Positions 1-7,387 of a stretch of 64,000 nucleotides of DNA are shown piece after piece; position 1 is the stretch's first letter; each line of letters begins with the position of its first letter. The notes under the pieces are model-generated. The model did no database searches. It was not told the DNA's origin and was given only the letters and a program-made list of their open reading frames with translations. The translations under genes were made by a program, and so were the position numbers. The stretch spans positions 1 to 64,000 of the forward strand of contig BAEM01000029.1 of NCBI GenBank assembly GCA_000314955.1, in the 5' to 3' direction. The DNA comes from Paraglaciecola chathamensis S18K6. GTDB lineage: Bacteria; Pseudomonadota; Gammaproteobacteria; Enterobacterales; Alteromonadaceae.

Positions 1-16
1 CACCTAAAAATGCGCC

Positions 17-54
17 AAAAAAAATGCCTAGGCAATAGGGATTGACTAGGCATT
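17..54 (-). terminator. Rho-independent terminator of the bacterioferritin operon
   Basis: On the minus strand the 9-bp arms AATGCCTAG and CTAGGCATT enclose a loop of about 14 nt and are followed by a run of eight T. It lies just after the stop codon of the second bacterioferritin gene, as expected for an operon end. Confidence 0.75.
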
Positions 55-77
55 TACTATAGATAATTAATTTAAAG

Positions 78-545
78 TTACATTTGAGACTGCAGGTAGT
101 TAGACAAACCAACACGTTTAATTAATCCAAGCTGCTGTTCTAACCAATGTGCGTGATCCATTTCGGTGTCATCCAGCAATACCATCAACATATCGCGCGT
201 AACATAATCCTGCTCAGTTTCTGCTAAAGCAATCACTTCTTTAAGTTTATCACCTACCGCATATTCCACTCGCAAATCACTTTCAAGCATAGAAGGAACA
301 TCAGTACCGATAACCAAACCATCGCGGTCCACCATGTTAGGAGTGCCTTCCAAAAACAAAATACGCTCGATTAATTTGGTTGCATGGCCTTTTTCATCAT
401 CAAACTCATGATTAATACGTTCGTAAAGTTTGTTCAACCCCCAATCAAGATACATTTGTGAGTGCACAAAATATTGATCCATTGCGGCTAATTCATAAGC
501 GAGAAGGGCATTCAAACCCGATATTACATTTGTTTTACCTTGCAT
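78..545 (-). CDS. bfr: Bacterioferritin, ferroxidase-type subunit
   Basis: This 155-residue four-helix-bundle ferritin oxidises Fe(II) and stores iron in the cytoplasm. By recalled alignment to E. coli Bfr the di-iron ligands are present: Glu in YELAAMDQYF, Glu and His in DDEKGH, Glu in KLKEVI, and Glu and His in TEMDHAHW. The residue at the heme-binding Met52 position is Lys (DEKGH where E. coli has DEMKH). This subunit should therefore be catalytically active but unable to supply the usual heme ligand. It overlaps the stop of the upstream bacterioferritin gene as TAATG, so the two are translationally coupled and probably co-assemble. The family call is firm; the subunit role is inferred from residues. 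Confidence 0.93.
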   Translation of the reverse strand: MQGKTNVISGLNALLAYELAAMDQYFVHSQMYLDWGLNKLYERINHEFDDEKGHATKLIERILFLEGTPNMVDRDGLVIGTDVPSMLESDLRVEYAVGDKLKEVIALAETEQDYVTRDMLMVLLDDTEMDHAHWLEQQLGLIKRVGLSNYLQSQM

Positions 546-1024
546 TAGTCTTCCCCTTCAATAACTTGAGCTTGTAAATAGTTTTGTAAGCCCATGTGTT
601 TAATTTGATACTCTTGTGTTTCTAGCCAATCTAAATGGTCTTCTTCGTATTCTAGAATGTCTTCTAGTAAGTCACGAGAGACATAGTCTTGTTCTTGCTC
701 ACATAAACTAATGGCATCTTTGAGCGCTGGAATTTGGTGTTTCTGAAATGTCATATCACACTGCAACATCTCTTCGGTGTCTTCACCAATCAATAATTTA
801 CCCAGCATCTGAAGATTAGGTAACCCTTGTAAAAACAGCACGCGCTCAATAATGGCGTCAGCTTGCTTCATATCTTTGATAGACTTCTTATAGCATTTTT
901 TGTCTAGCGCGTTTAGGCCCCAATTTTTGTACATACGAGCATGTAAAAAGTACTGGTTGATTGAGGTTAATTCACCTGTCAAAACCTCATTTAACGCTGA
1001 GACAACCTTTTTGCTGCGCAACAT
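545..1024 (-). CDS. bfr: Bacterioferritin, heme-type subunit
   Basis: This 159-residue bacterioferritin is the first gene of the pair. The heme Met52 equivalent is retained in the segment KDMKQAD, but the ferroxidase ligands Glu51 and His54 appear as Asp and Gln, and the Glu94 equivalent is Asp (LKDAI). The C-terminus MGLQNYLQAQ is typical Bfr. With its partner it fits the heteropolymeric bacterioferritins of Neisseria, Pseudomonas putida and Magnetospirillum, where one subunit oxidises iron and the other carries heme. A Fur-box-like site lies about 120 bp upstream, consistent with iron-dependent expression. The assignment of ligands rests on alignment from memory. Confidence 0.92.
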   Translation of the reverse strand: MLRSKKVVSALNEVLTGELTSINQYFLHARMYKNWGLNALDKKCYKKSIKDMKQADAIIERVLFLQGLPNLQMLGKLLIGEDTEEMLQCDMTFQKHQIPALKDAISLCEQEQDYVSRDLLEDILEYEEDHLDWLETQEYQIKHMGLQNYLQAQVIEGED

Positions 1025-1343
1025 AATTCCACCTATTTAATAATCTGATTAGGCCCTAAAAAGCCTTGTCATGAACCGAATGTGAGGAGTATAGAATACA
1101 AACCATGATAAATCAAAAAAACCTTTTATTTCATATAGATAGATAATGAAAATGAGAATAGTTGATGATTGTATCTTGATTCTTATACGGGGCCATTTGA
1201 TACTTTAGTATTAATCAATTTATTACAAGCAAAACCTATAAGCAAAGCTAAAGTCATATTGGCGCTAGCTTTGATAAAAACCAGCGCCATCTATATATCA
1301 AAACAGCGCTGTTACTTACTTATTAACGTTTACTTTTTGGTGG
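1025..1343. other. Intergenic region between bfr operon and DUF21 gene
   Basis: These 319 bases hold the bfr promoter region. I see a Fur-box-like sequence (1142-1160) and an inverted repeat GGCGCT/AGCGCC (1261-1288) without a T-run. No bacterioferritin-associated ferredoxin gene is visible, and the forward open frame here has no coding features. Confidence 0.5.
1142..1160 (-). promoter_or_regulatory. Candidate Fur box upstream of bfr operon
   Basis: The 19-mer GATAATGAAAATGAGAATA matches the classical Fur consensus GATAATGATAATCATTATC at 14 of 19 positions by eye. It is about 118 bp upstream of the first bacterioferritin start. Distance and mismatches leave it uncertain. Confidence 0.4.
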
Positions 1344-2432
1344 TTATTTTATGTCCGTTACTTCGTCGTTTGTGTTTGATGTTAAATTCGTTGAGTTATC
1401 GCTTATGGGCGCTTTACGTCCTATGCCTTTTAGAAGACGGCCCAATATATCCGCTCCAGTTATAAGTCGTGGTGATGTACTAGACCATACGACTATCACA
1501 TCGGCATGAAGCACCTCATCTGAGTTTGCATCTATGTCTTGAGTGATCTTTAAACGTTGCATTGCATCGCCCAATGTACAGTTTTCATCCTCAATAATAA
1601 GCGGTCTGTGGCAAAACACATAAGGATCACATGGTGCATTGTCCACTAAGGTAGCGCGAATAAAACCATCAGCGTCTAACATTAAAAGTGGATTCCGCGC
1701 TTCGTCCAATAACAAAACCCATTTATGTCCAGACGCGTTAACTTGGTTAACAAAATTAGTAAAGCCTTCACTCCCTAGCTCCGGCAGTAAAGGTAAGTCT
1801 AATTTGCACGGCATAACTAACATGCTGTTCGGATCGATTATTTCGCCTTCTTCATTCACCGTAATGTTGTCGACCTGTAAGAAGTTTAACGCGCCAACCC
1901 CTTGCACATGTTCTACATCCGCTTCATCCGCCTCGATATGTGCATTGATGATGGCAGTGAGTTCTCTTTCTCGAAAGTAGGTGATGCCTTCTCGCCCTAA
2001 CCAACCATCTAAAATTAATGACGTTGGTTTTGCCACAACGAACAAGATAACCTGATAAAAACGAATAATAGGAGTAAGTTTAGAGGCTACTTGCAACGCG
2101 TTTCGCGAGAAATATGCTTGCGGGAATATTTCTCCTAGAAAGGTAATTACAATAGTAGAAAACATAAACGAATACATACCCGCTAACACAGAATCCGACA
2201 GCAGAGTAAGTAAAACGTTTATGGATACATTGCCCCATAATATCGTAGCGAGTAAAAAATTTGAGTCTTCACGCATTGATAAAATAACGGACGCATTGCC
2301 GTTACCCTGTTTTGCCTCAACGTCTAATTGCAAACGACTAAGACTAAAAAAAGCCAAGTTCAAACCCGAAAAAATAGCAGATTGTGTTACACAAAATGCG
2401 ATCCCAAACCAAATTAATATATCTACAGTCAT
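1344..2432 (-). CDS. DUF21/CNNM transmembrane domain protein
   Basis: This 362-residue membrane protein has an N-terminal CNNM/DUF21 region (about residues 1-170) with several hydrophobic helices and the family-like segments SAIFSGLNLAFFSLS and TFLGEIFPQAYF. The family is linked to Mg2+ or other divalent-cation homeostasis (CorC/CNNM). The C-terminal half (about 190-340) occupies the place of the CBS-pair region but is poorly conserved by eye. It is monocistronic on the minus strand and ends with a Thr/Asn-rich tail. The substrate cannot be told from the sequence. Confidence 0.75.
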   Translation of the reverse strand: MTVDILIWFGIAFCVTQSAIFSGLNLAFFSLSRLQLDVEAKQGNGNASVILSMREDSNFLLATILWGNVSINVLLTLLSDSVLAGMYSFMFSTIVITFLGEIFPQAYFSRNALQVASKLTPIIRFYQVILFVVAKPTSLILDGWLGREGITYFRERELTAIINAHIEADEADVEHVQGVGALNFLQVDNITVNEEGEIIDPNSMLVMPCKLDLPLLPELGSEGFTNFVNQVNASGHKWVLLLDEARNPLLMLDADGFIRATLVDNAPCDPYVFCHRPLIIEDENCTLGDAMQRLKITQDIDANSDEVLHADVIVVWSSTSPRLITGADILGRLLKGIGRKAPISDNSTNLTSNTNDEVTDIK

Positions 2433-2609
2433 GTTATGTCTCGTGTGCTAGGAGCTAAGCTCCTAATATTATTGTATATTTAAGCTAAGGACTTATTCTT
2501 TATTATGTCCAATCTTGCAAATCAAAGACGATAACAAAGCGTATAAAGTCACAGTAGTTCAAGTTTAATTTCAATATATCTGGCGTATTTATATTTTTAC
2601 CGTCTATAT

Positions 2610-2638
2610 GTGACTTTTTAACGAGCGTCTTCGTCCAA
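2610..2638 (+). promoter_or_regulatory. ECF-sigma promoter, copy 1 (cfrX-cmpX-sigX operon)
   Basis: The -35-like GTGACTTTTT (2610-2619) is followed by CGTCCAA (2632-2638); GTGAC to CGTC is 22 nt start to start. The same elements in the same phase occur at 4598 and 4937. The site precedes the operon that encodes the ECF sigma factor itself, which implies autoregulation. Confidence 0.75.
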
Positions 2639-2722
2639 TATTTATGACTAACATTAGGTTAGTTTTTTGATGAATGAATAGTGCTACACGACGACGAAAT
2701 AAGTTTCGGGAGGAGTATGAAC

Positions 2723-2947
2723 ATGAGCGATGATGAATATCAGGCACTCGAGCAAAGACTGGCAAAAGATGTATTAGCGAAGCAAACACTGCCAGAGCCT
2801 AAAGAGCTTGCAGCTAAGGTCGTCAAGCAAGATAAATCGAAAGAACTTGTTCGACTCGGTGTACATGGGGTGTTTTCGATGCTGTTAACCCTATTTGCTC
2901 CGTTGATGATGAGTCACAGCAAAAAAATTATTAAAGAAAAAGGTTAA
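2723..2947 (+). CDS. Small membrane protein in the CfrX position
   Basis: This 74-residue protein has a charged, Lys/Glu-rich N-terminal half and one hydrophobic segment (HGVFSMLLTLFAPLMM) before a basic tail. I chose the ATG at 2723 because GGGAGGAG lies 7 nt upstream; the ATG at 2717 and an upstream start at 2681 fit the ribosome site less well. It is the first gene of a three-gene operon with a CmpX-type channel and an ECF sigma factor, 6 nt before the channel gene. In Pseudomonas the small gene cfrX holds this place. Similarity to CfrX is inferred from position and size, not from recognised residues. Confidence 0.7.
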   Translation: MSDDEYQALEQRLAKDVLAKQTLPEPKELAAKVVKQDKSKELVRLGVHGVFSMLLTLFAPLMMSHSKKIIKEKG

Positions 2948-2953
2948 GGCACA

Positions 2954-3784
2954 ATGAAAGAGAATATTAGTATTTGGTTTGAAGCAGTGTCAGGATCTCT
3001 CACCGCACTGTTTGAAGAAGTCGCAGGTTTTTTACCTTCATTGTTCGCCGCGCTTATCATCTTACTGGTAGGGTATTTTGTCTCTCGATTATTACGTTTT
3101 GCAGTTTCTTCGATACTTAAAAAAGTAGGCGTTGATAAATTGGCCCAAGCGACAGGTATTGACCAACAACTCTCGAAGTTTGGTAAAAATGTTTGTGTAT
3201 CGAGTACATTGGCCGTCTTGGTTTTCTGGATTACGTTTTTAGTTTTCATCGTTACTGCGGCCGATTCGTTGGGATTGTCTCAATTAGGTGAAACCATGGA
3301 TCAGTTCCTGCGTTTTATTCCTAAAATTATCGCCGCAACGCTAATACTTTTGTTTGGTCTTGCTGCTGCCAATTTAATTAAAAATGCAATTTATAATGCC
3401 GCAAAAGCGGCTGAATTCGACTTCGCTCGTCCACTGTCTAAAGCCGCGTACGGACTCGTAGCCATATTGACGCTTTCTTTGACGATCAATCAACTCGATA
3501 TTGATACCGTCTTACTCGATACCATCATCGCTATCGCCCTAGCCACACTCGGTGTTGGCACCGCTATCTCTTTAGGTTTAGGTAGCCGTGAAGCATCGCA
3601 GAATATTATCTATTCATTGTACATTTCAGACACCGTAAAAGTAGGAGACAGCGTGACAACTAAGGATGGTATAAAAGGTGATGTCGTAGAAATAACCGCT
3701 GTGGTCACCATCATACGCACTTCAGATGAAAGCTTGAAAGTAATTGATAATAAGCGTTTTTTAGATGGGTTGACTATTCATTGA
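2954..3784 (+). CDS. cmpX: CmpX-type mechanosensitive ion channel (MscS-like)
   Basis: This 276-residue inner-membrane protein shows conserved-TM-helix repeats, in FLPSLFAALIILLVGYFVSR and RFIPKIIAATLILLFG, and a pore-lining Gly/Ala-rich helix around LGVGTAISLGLGSREASQN. A short beta domain (VGDSVTTKDGIKGDVVEIT) follows. Size and architecture match the small MscS-related protein CmpX of Pseudomonas, encoded next to sigX. It probably senses envelope tension and feeds that state to the neighbouring ECF sigma factor. The coupling is inference from gene order. Confidence 0.85.
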   Translation: MKENISIWFEAVSGSLTALFEEVAGFLPSLFAALIILLVGYFVSRLLRFAVSSILKKVGVDKLAQATGIDQQLSKFGKNVCVSSTLAVLVFWITFLVFIVTAADSLGLSQLGETMDQFLRFIPKIIAATLILLFGLAAANLIKNAIYNAAKAAEFDFARPLSKAAYGLVAILTLSLTINQLDIDTVLLDTIIAIALATLGVGTAISLGLGSREASQNIIYSLYISDTVKVGDSVTTKDGIKGDVVEITAVVTIIRTSDESLKVIDNKRFLDGLTIH

Positions 3785-3827
3785 GTCTACAGTTTAGGGA
3801 AAGAAAGCGCTTGGTTGTATAACGAAC

Positions 3828-4355
3828 TTGCAAGCATTAACCGATATTCAACTTGTCAAACGTACATTGCAGCGTCGCGGCGATGCCTCGTTGGCGTTTG
3901 CTAAGTTATACGGCCGATATCAAGGTAAAATAGCCGCCTACATAGGGGCTAAAGTTTTGTACAACCCGTCACTCGTGGATGACGTACTACAAGACACTTT
4001 TATGACTGCTTGGCACAAACTAGAACAGTTAAAAGACCATGATAAGTTCTTTCCTTGGATCGTGACTATTGCGCGAAACACAGCCATGGATGTGTTAAGA
4101 GAAAAAAAGCGCGTTGATGACATTAGTTATTTGCTTAACCAAGAAGAGCCTGAGACCGAAGAAGACATTGATCTTGGTGAAACTGAAAAAATGTTAGCAA
4201 ATTTAGAGCCCCTCGACCGTGAAATCGTCGTCATGAAAGCCGTACTAGAATGTTCATTTGAAGAAATAAGCTCACAACTCGGTTTAGCATTGAGTGCTAG
4301 TAAAATGCGTTATTACCGCGCTCTGGATAGATTGAAATCGGAGATAACTCTCTAA
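3828..4355 (+). CDS. sigX: ECF sigma-70 factor, SigX-like
   Basis: This 175-residue protein has sigma region 2 (about residues 18-90, with VDDVLQDTFMTAWHKL and PWIVTIARNTAMDVLREK) and region 4 (about 118-172, with LEPLDREIVVMKAVLE and SFEEISSQLGL), with no regions 1.1 or 3. The start is TTG at 3828; an in-frame stop upstream limits alternatives and the ribosome site is weak. It follows the channel gene by 43 nt. No zinc anti-sigma gene is adjacent. Gene order and the downstream OprF-like porin indicate a SigX-type envelope-stress sigma factor. Three matching promoter sites nearby support autoregulation and control of the porin. Confidence 0.88.
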   Translation: MQALTDIQLVKRTLQRRGDASLAFAKLYGRYQGKIAAYIGAKVLYNPSLVDDVLQDTFMTAWHKLEQLKDHDKFFPWIVTIARNTAMDVLREKKRVDDISYLLNQEEPETEEDIDLGETEKMLANLEPLDREIVVMKAVLECSFEEISSQLGLALSASKMRYYRALDRLKSEITL

Positions 4356-4430
4356 TTTTTAACGTCGAACACATCCAAATTAATAAGCGAACCCAAAATG
4401 CACCCTAGGGTTATTTGGTTGAGGTGCGGT

Positions 4431-4525
4431 TATGTAGTAATGGTTGTACTGTGGTAATGGTGGTAGTACTCAAATAGTGAGATCTTTCAAATAGACGAGA
4501 GCTCAGCGCAGAAGCCCCAGAGGCT
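4431..4525 (-). repeat. Degraded copy of the palindromic repeat family
   Basis: The sequence shares TGTAGTAATGGTTGT, CTTTCAAATAG and a following GCAGAAGCC-like stretch, in the same order, with the reverse complement of the element at 15290-15555. The terminal repeats are not recognisable, so this is a relic. Confidence 0.45.
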
Positions 4526-4597
4526 ATCAGTCAACGTAATCCTCAACAATAAATTTAATTAAAAGAATGGGCATAACACGCTTTTCAGCATAAACGT

Positions 4598-4626
4598 GTG
4601 ACTTTTTCCAACCCACCTTCGTCTAA
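4598..4626 (+). promoter_or_regulatory. ECF-sigma promoter, copy 2 (LapA-like gene)
   Basis: GTGACTTTTT (4598-4607) and CGTCTAA (4620-4626) repeat the elements of the sites at 2610 and 4937 with the same 22-nt phase. It lies about 80 bp before the start of the 72-residue LapA-like gene. Confidence 0.75.
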
Positions 4627-4705
4627 CAATCGTTATTAAAGCAAAGATATGTAAAAACCGTTGCTTTACCTTTAGTAGTCAGTTTGATTAACACAGGAGT
4701 TTTTA

Positions 4706-4924
4706 ATGAATTTATTTAAAGGCCATTTCAAACGAAACTTTTATATAGCAATGATAGCGCTATTCGTTATTTTTGTTTTGCAGAATATGCAGCTTGATCA
4801 CGTCACCTTTTTATTTTGGGACTTTGCAATGCCACGTTTGTTATTGATTTTAAGTACGTTATTAATCGGCATCATTATTGGAGCACTTACTCCTTTTAAA
4901 AAGTTAGTGTCAAAAAACAAATAA
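4706..4924 (+). CDS. LapA-family (DUF1049) small membrane protein
   Basis: This 72-residue protein has two hydrophobic helices (FYIAMIALFVIFVLQNM and RLLLILSTLLIGIIIGAL) separated by a short loop, with basic ends. This is the lipopolysaccharide-assembly protein A (LapA/YciS) pattern, though LapB (YciM) is not adjacent. AGGAG lies 7 nt before the ATG. It sits between the sigma factor gene and the OprF-like gene and has its own ECF promoter, so it probably belongs to the same envelope-maintenance regulon. Confidence 0.7.
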   Translation: MNLFKGHFKRNFYIAMIALFVIFVLQNMQLDHVTFLFWDFAMPRLLLILSTLLIGIIIGALTPFKKLVSKNK

Positions 4925-4936
4925 ATTAAAAACGCT

Positions 4937-4965
4937 GTGACTATTTCAAATGTCACCGCGTCTAT
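4937..4965 (+). promoter_or_regulatory. ECF-sigma promoter, copy 3 (oprF-like gene)
   Basis: GTGACTATTT (4937-4946) and CGTCTAT (4959-4965) show the same 22-nt phase as the other two sites, with one change in the -35 and one at the end of the -10. It lies about 75 bp before the OprF-like start and immediately after the LapA-like stop codon. Confidence 0.7.
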
Positions 4966-5038
4966 TACAAAAATTACGCGGCTTATCATGAAAAGCTAGG
5001 CGCGAACAAAAATTATAAATTTTAAAAGAGGAATGGTA

Positions 5039-6139
5039 ATGAAGAAACACACACTAGCACTTGGCGTATCGATTGCGCTTTTATCCACCTATTCGCAGGC
5101 TCAAACATCATCAGAGAAAGAAATCTGGGGTGGACTATTTGGTGAATACTATTCCGTTTACCCGGAAAAATTCGAACCGAACACCGCATACGATAGTGGA
5201 ATGGGGTGGGGTGGTGAAATTGGAATGAAGTTAACGCCTGATTGGGGGGTTCGCTTCGAAGTGGCAAAACTTGATTTAGAAGCAGAGCGAGGCAGCGGTA
5301 GCATCACTGGCGAGCGTATCGGTGTAGATGCTTTATATTTTATTAATCAAAGTAACTATTACATTTTCGGTGGATTGAAAAATCAACGTTTAGACGAAAG
5401 CTATCGTATGGCCGATTTGGGTTTAGGTGCCCATTGGCAATTAAGTGATAAGTGGAAAATCATTACTGAGATAGCGGGCTATTACGACTTTGGTCAAGGT
5501 AACCCCGAGTACAGTGCAAAGCTAGGTGTTGCATATAGTTTTGGTAAGACAGGCGGGCAACGTGTTAACAAAGACTCTGACAACGACGGTGTGATTGACC
5601 AACGTGACTTGTGTCCTAACACTGCTTTTGGCGCAACAGTTGATGTTGATGGTTGCGCGCTAAAAGCGACAGACAGTGACAAAGATGGCGTCATAGACGC
5701 AAAAGATCAATGTGCAAATACGCCCATGAACGACAAGGTAGATGCAAACGGCTGTAGTATATTCACCGAAGAGTCTAAAACGATGTCGTTGAAAATATTG
5801 TTCGATAACAACTCAAGTAAGTTGAAGAATATCGATTCAGCAAGTGTACAAGAGTTTGTTGATTTTATGCGTCGCTACGGATCTACCGATGCGGTAATTG
5901 AAGGTTATGCTTCAGCGCCTGGTACAGAACAATACAATATGAAATTGTCTGTAGAGCGTGCTGAAGCGGTACGTCAGTACTTAGTAGAGCAATACAACAT
6001 TGACAGCGCTCGTCTAGAAGCGGTGGGTTACGGTGAAACGAAGTTATTAGATAAAGCAAATACTCGTGAAGCACATCAGAAGAACCGCCGTATAGAAGCG
6101 TATGTTACTGCTACAGTGAAAATTGCTGTTTCAAAGTAG
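5039..6139 (+). CDS. oprF: OprF/OmpA-family outer membrane porin
   Basis: This 366-residue protein has a signal peptide (MKKHTLALGVSIALLSTYSQ, cleavage near AQA/QT), an eight-strand barrel region (about residues 25-180), two calcium-binding TSP3 repeats (DSDNDGVIDQRDLCP and DSDKDGVIDAKDQC), and a C-terminal OmpA peptidoglycan-binding domain (about 250-360, with LSVERAEAVRQYL and NRRIEAYV). The layout is that of OprF. The ATG at 5039 is preferred over 5033 because AGAGG is 7 nt upstream. A matching ECF promoter precedes it and a strong terminator follows. It probably anchors the outer membrane to the cell wall. Confidence 0.9.
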   Translation: MKKHTLALGVSIALLSTYSQAQTSSEKEIWGGLFGEYYSVYPEKFEPNTAYDSGMGWGGEIGMKLTPDWGVRFEVAKLDLEAERGSGSITGERIGVDALYFINQSNYYIFGGLKNQRLDESYRMADLGLGAHWQLSDKWKIITEIAGYYDFGQGNPEYSAKLGVAYSFGKTGGQRVNKDSDNDGVIDQRDLCPNTAFGATVDVDGCALKATDSDKDGVIDAKDQCANTPMNDKVDANGCSIFTEESKTMSLKILFDNNSSKLKNIDSASVQEFVDFMRRYGSTDAVIEGYASAPGTEQYNMKLSVERAEAVRQYLVEQYNIDSARLEAVGYGETKLLDKANTREAHQKNRRIEAYVTATVKIAVSK

Positions 6140-6163
6140 CTGTTTCAAAGTAGCTGTTTCAAC
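6124..6163 (+). repeat. Short tandem repeat at the 3' end of oprF
   Basis: The 14-mer CTGTTTCAAAGTAG occurs about 2.7 times in tandem. It spans the last codons and the stop codon of the OprF-like gene, and each unit carries a TAG. Confidence 0.8.
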
Positions 6164-6227
6164 GTAATAATAACGCCTTTAATCGCATAGACAATTTGCG
6201 ATAAATCACTAGGCAGTTTTTTAAGCT

Positions 6228-6253
6228 AAGGCACTCAAAAGAGTGCCTTTTTT
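6228..6253 (+). terminator. Rho-independent terminator after oprF
   Basis: GGCACTC, a four-base AAAA loop and GAGTGCC are followed by six T. It lies 90 bp after the OprF-like stop. Confidence 0.85.
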
Positions 6254-6350
6254 ATGCCATAATAAACCGATAAAAAAGCCTGATCATACAACGAATAATT
6301 ATATTGCCCGTTGAAAAGATTTAGTCGATAACCACACACAGGTATTCAAT

Positions 6351-7346
6351 GTGCAAACTCTCATACCCTATTCATTTTCATGCGTCCTTGTTTTAACTTC
6401 TGGTGTAAGTAGTGCTCAGCAGCTGGGTACTGGCGAAAAAACCATGGAACAGTGTTTACTAAAGCAAATGGAACTTTCTAGCGACGAGATCACCTTAGGA
6501 GAACTGCGCTCAGTATGTGCAAAGGATAACGATAACCGATTGCGTAAACGTAACAGATTGGAACACAGAGCTTCGCTAAACCCATTCGCACTGCTGCCTC
6601 ACAAACCCAATTATCTTCTTCCTGTTACCTTTGCCAATATAAGTAAACGACCTTACGGCGGCGATCCGAAAGCAGAAAAATACCAAGATACAGAAGCCAA
6701 GTTTCAAATTTCACTAAAGTATTTGGCAGTAGAGGACTTAATGTGGGACGGGTTAGACGTGCAGGTAGCGTTTACCGTGGAAAGTTATTGGCAAGCTTAT
6801 AATGGGGAAATCTCAGCGCCTTTTCGTGAAACAAATTATGAACCTGAGATTATATTTAATTACAGTCAACCTTGGTCGCTGCTTGGGTTACCGGTTGAAC
6901 AAACCTATCTTTCGCTAAACCATCAATCAAATGGCCAAACTGGAGACTTATCCAGAAGCTGGAATCGTATTATTGGTGGGCTTGTGTTTGCGCAAAGTGC
7001 AAACGTGACCTGGGGCGTACGCACCTGGTGGCGTATCCCAGAAGAAGATAAACTCACGCCGGATGATCCAGACGGCGATGACAACCCCTATATTGAACGT
7101 TATATGGGGTATGGCGAAATAGCCGGGTTGTGGAATATTTCAGATAATAATACGCTGGAAGTGTTATTTAGAAATAATCTAAGAAGCGATAACAAGGGTG
7201 CGGTTCAGGTAGGCTGGACTTTCCCCATTACCCGCCATCTCAGGGGCTACATTGAGTACTTTAATGGCTATGGAGAAAGCTTAATCTACTATAACCAACA
7301 TACCCAGCGCTTAGGGATTGGGGTTAAGCTCACCAATTGGCTATAA
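6351..7346 (+). CDS. pldA: Outer membrane phospholipase A (OMPLA)
   Basis: This 331-residue protein starts at GTG 6351 and has a signal peptide ending near VSSAQQ. The barrel carries the OMPLA catalytic motifs: His191 and Ser193 in LNHQSNG and Asn205 in SRSWNR, with the same 14-residue His-to-Asn spacing as E. coli His142 and Asn156. An extra N-terminal region of about 70 residues (with Cys pairs) precedes the barrel. It hydrolyses phospholipids that reach the outer leaflet when the outer membrane is disturbed, so its place next to the SigX-like envelope cluster makes sense. It is convergent with the following kinase gene. Confidence 0.9.
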   Translation: MQTLIPYSFSCVLVLTSGVSSAQQLGTGEKTMEQCLLKQMELSSDEITLGELRSVCAKDNDNRLRKRNRLEHRASLNPFALLPHKPNYLLPVTFANISKRPYGGDPKAEKYQDTEAKFQISLKYLAVEDLMWDGLDVQVAFTVESYWQAYNGEISAPFRETNYEPEIIFNYSQPWSLLGLPVEQTYLSLNHQSNGQTGDLSRSWNRIIGGLVFAQSANVTWGVRTWWRIPEEDKLTPDDPDGDDNPYIERYMGYGEIAGLWNISDNNTLEVLFRNNLRSDNKGAVQVGWTFPITRHLRGYIEYFNGYGESLIYYNQHTQRLGIGVKLTNWL

Positions 7347-7387
7347 CGCGTTTGCTGATAGAATATTTAAGCGTCAGTACCTTTTAA

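Larger units (their letters stand above)
4356..4705. other. Intergenic region with ECF promoter and repeat relic
   Basis: This 350-bp gap holds a degraded copy of the palindromic repeat family (about 4431-4525, sharing GTAGTAATGGTTGT and CTTTCAAATAG with the copy at 15290-15555) and the ECF promoter at 4598. No open frame here looks coding. Confidence 0.55.

Noticed and set aside
1195-1220. Possible FNR box (TTGAT ... ATCAA) upstream of bfr
   Set aside because: The half-sites are 12 nt apart instead of 4.
1169-1465. 98-codon forward open frame between bfr and the DUF21 gene
   Set aside because: It overlaps the end of the DUF21 gene, has no family features and no ribosome site.
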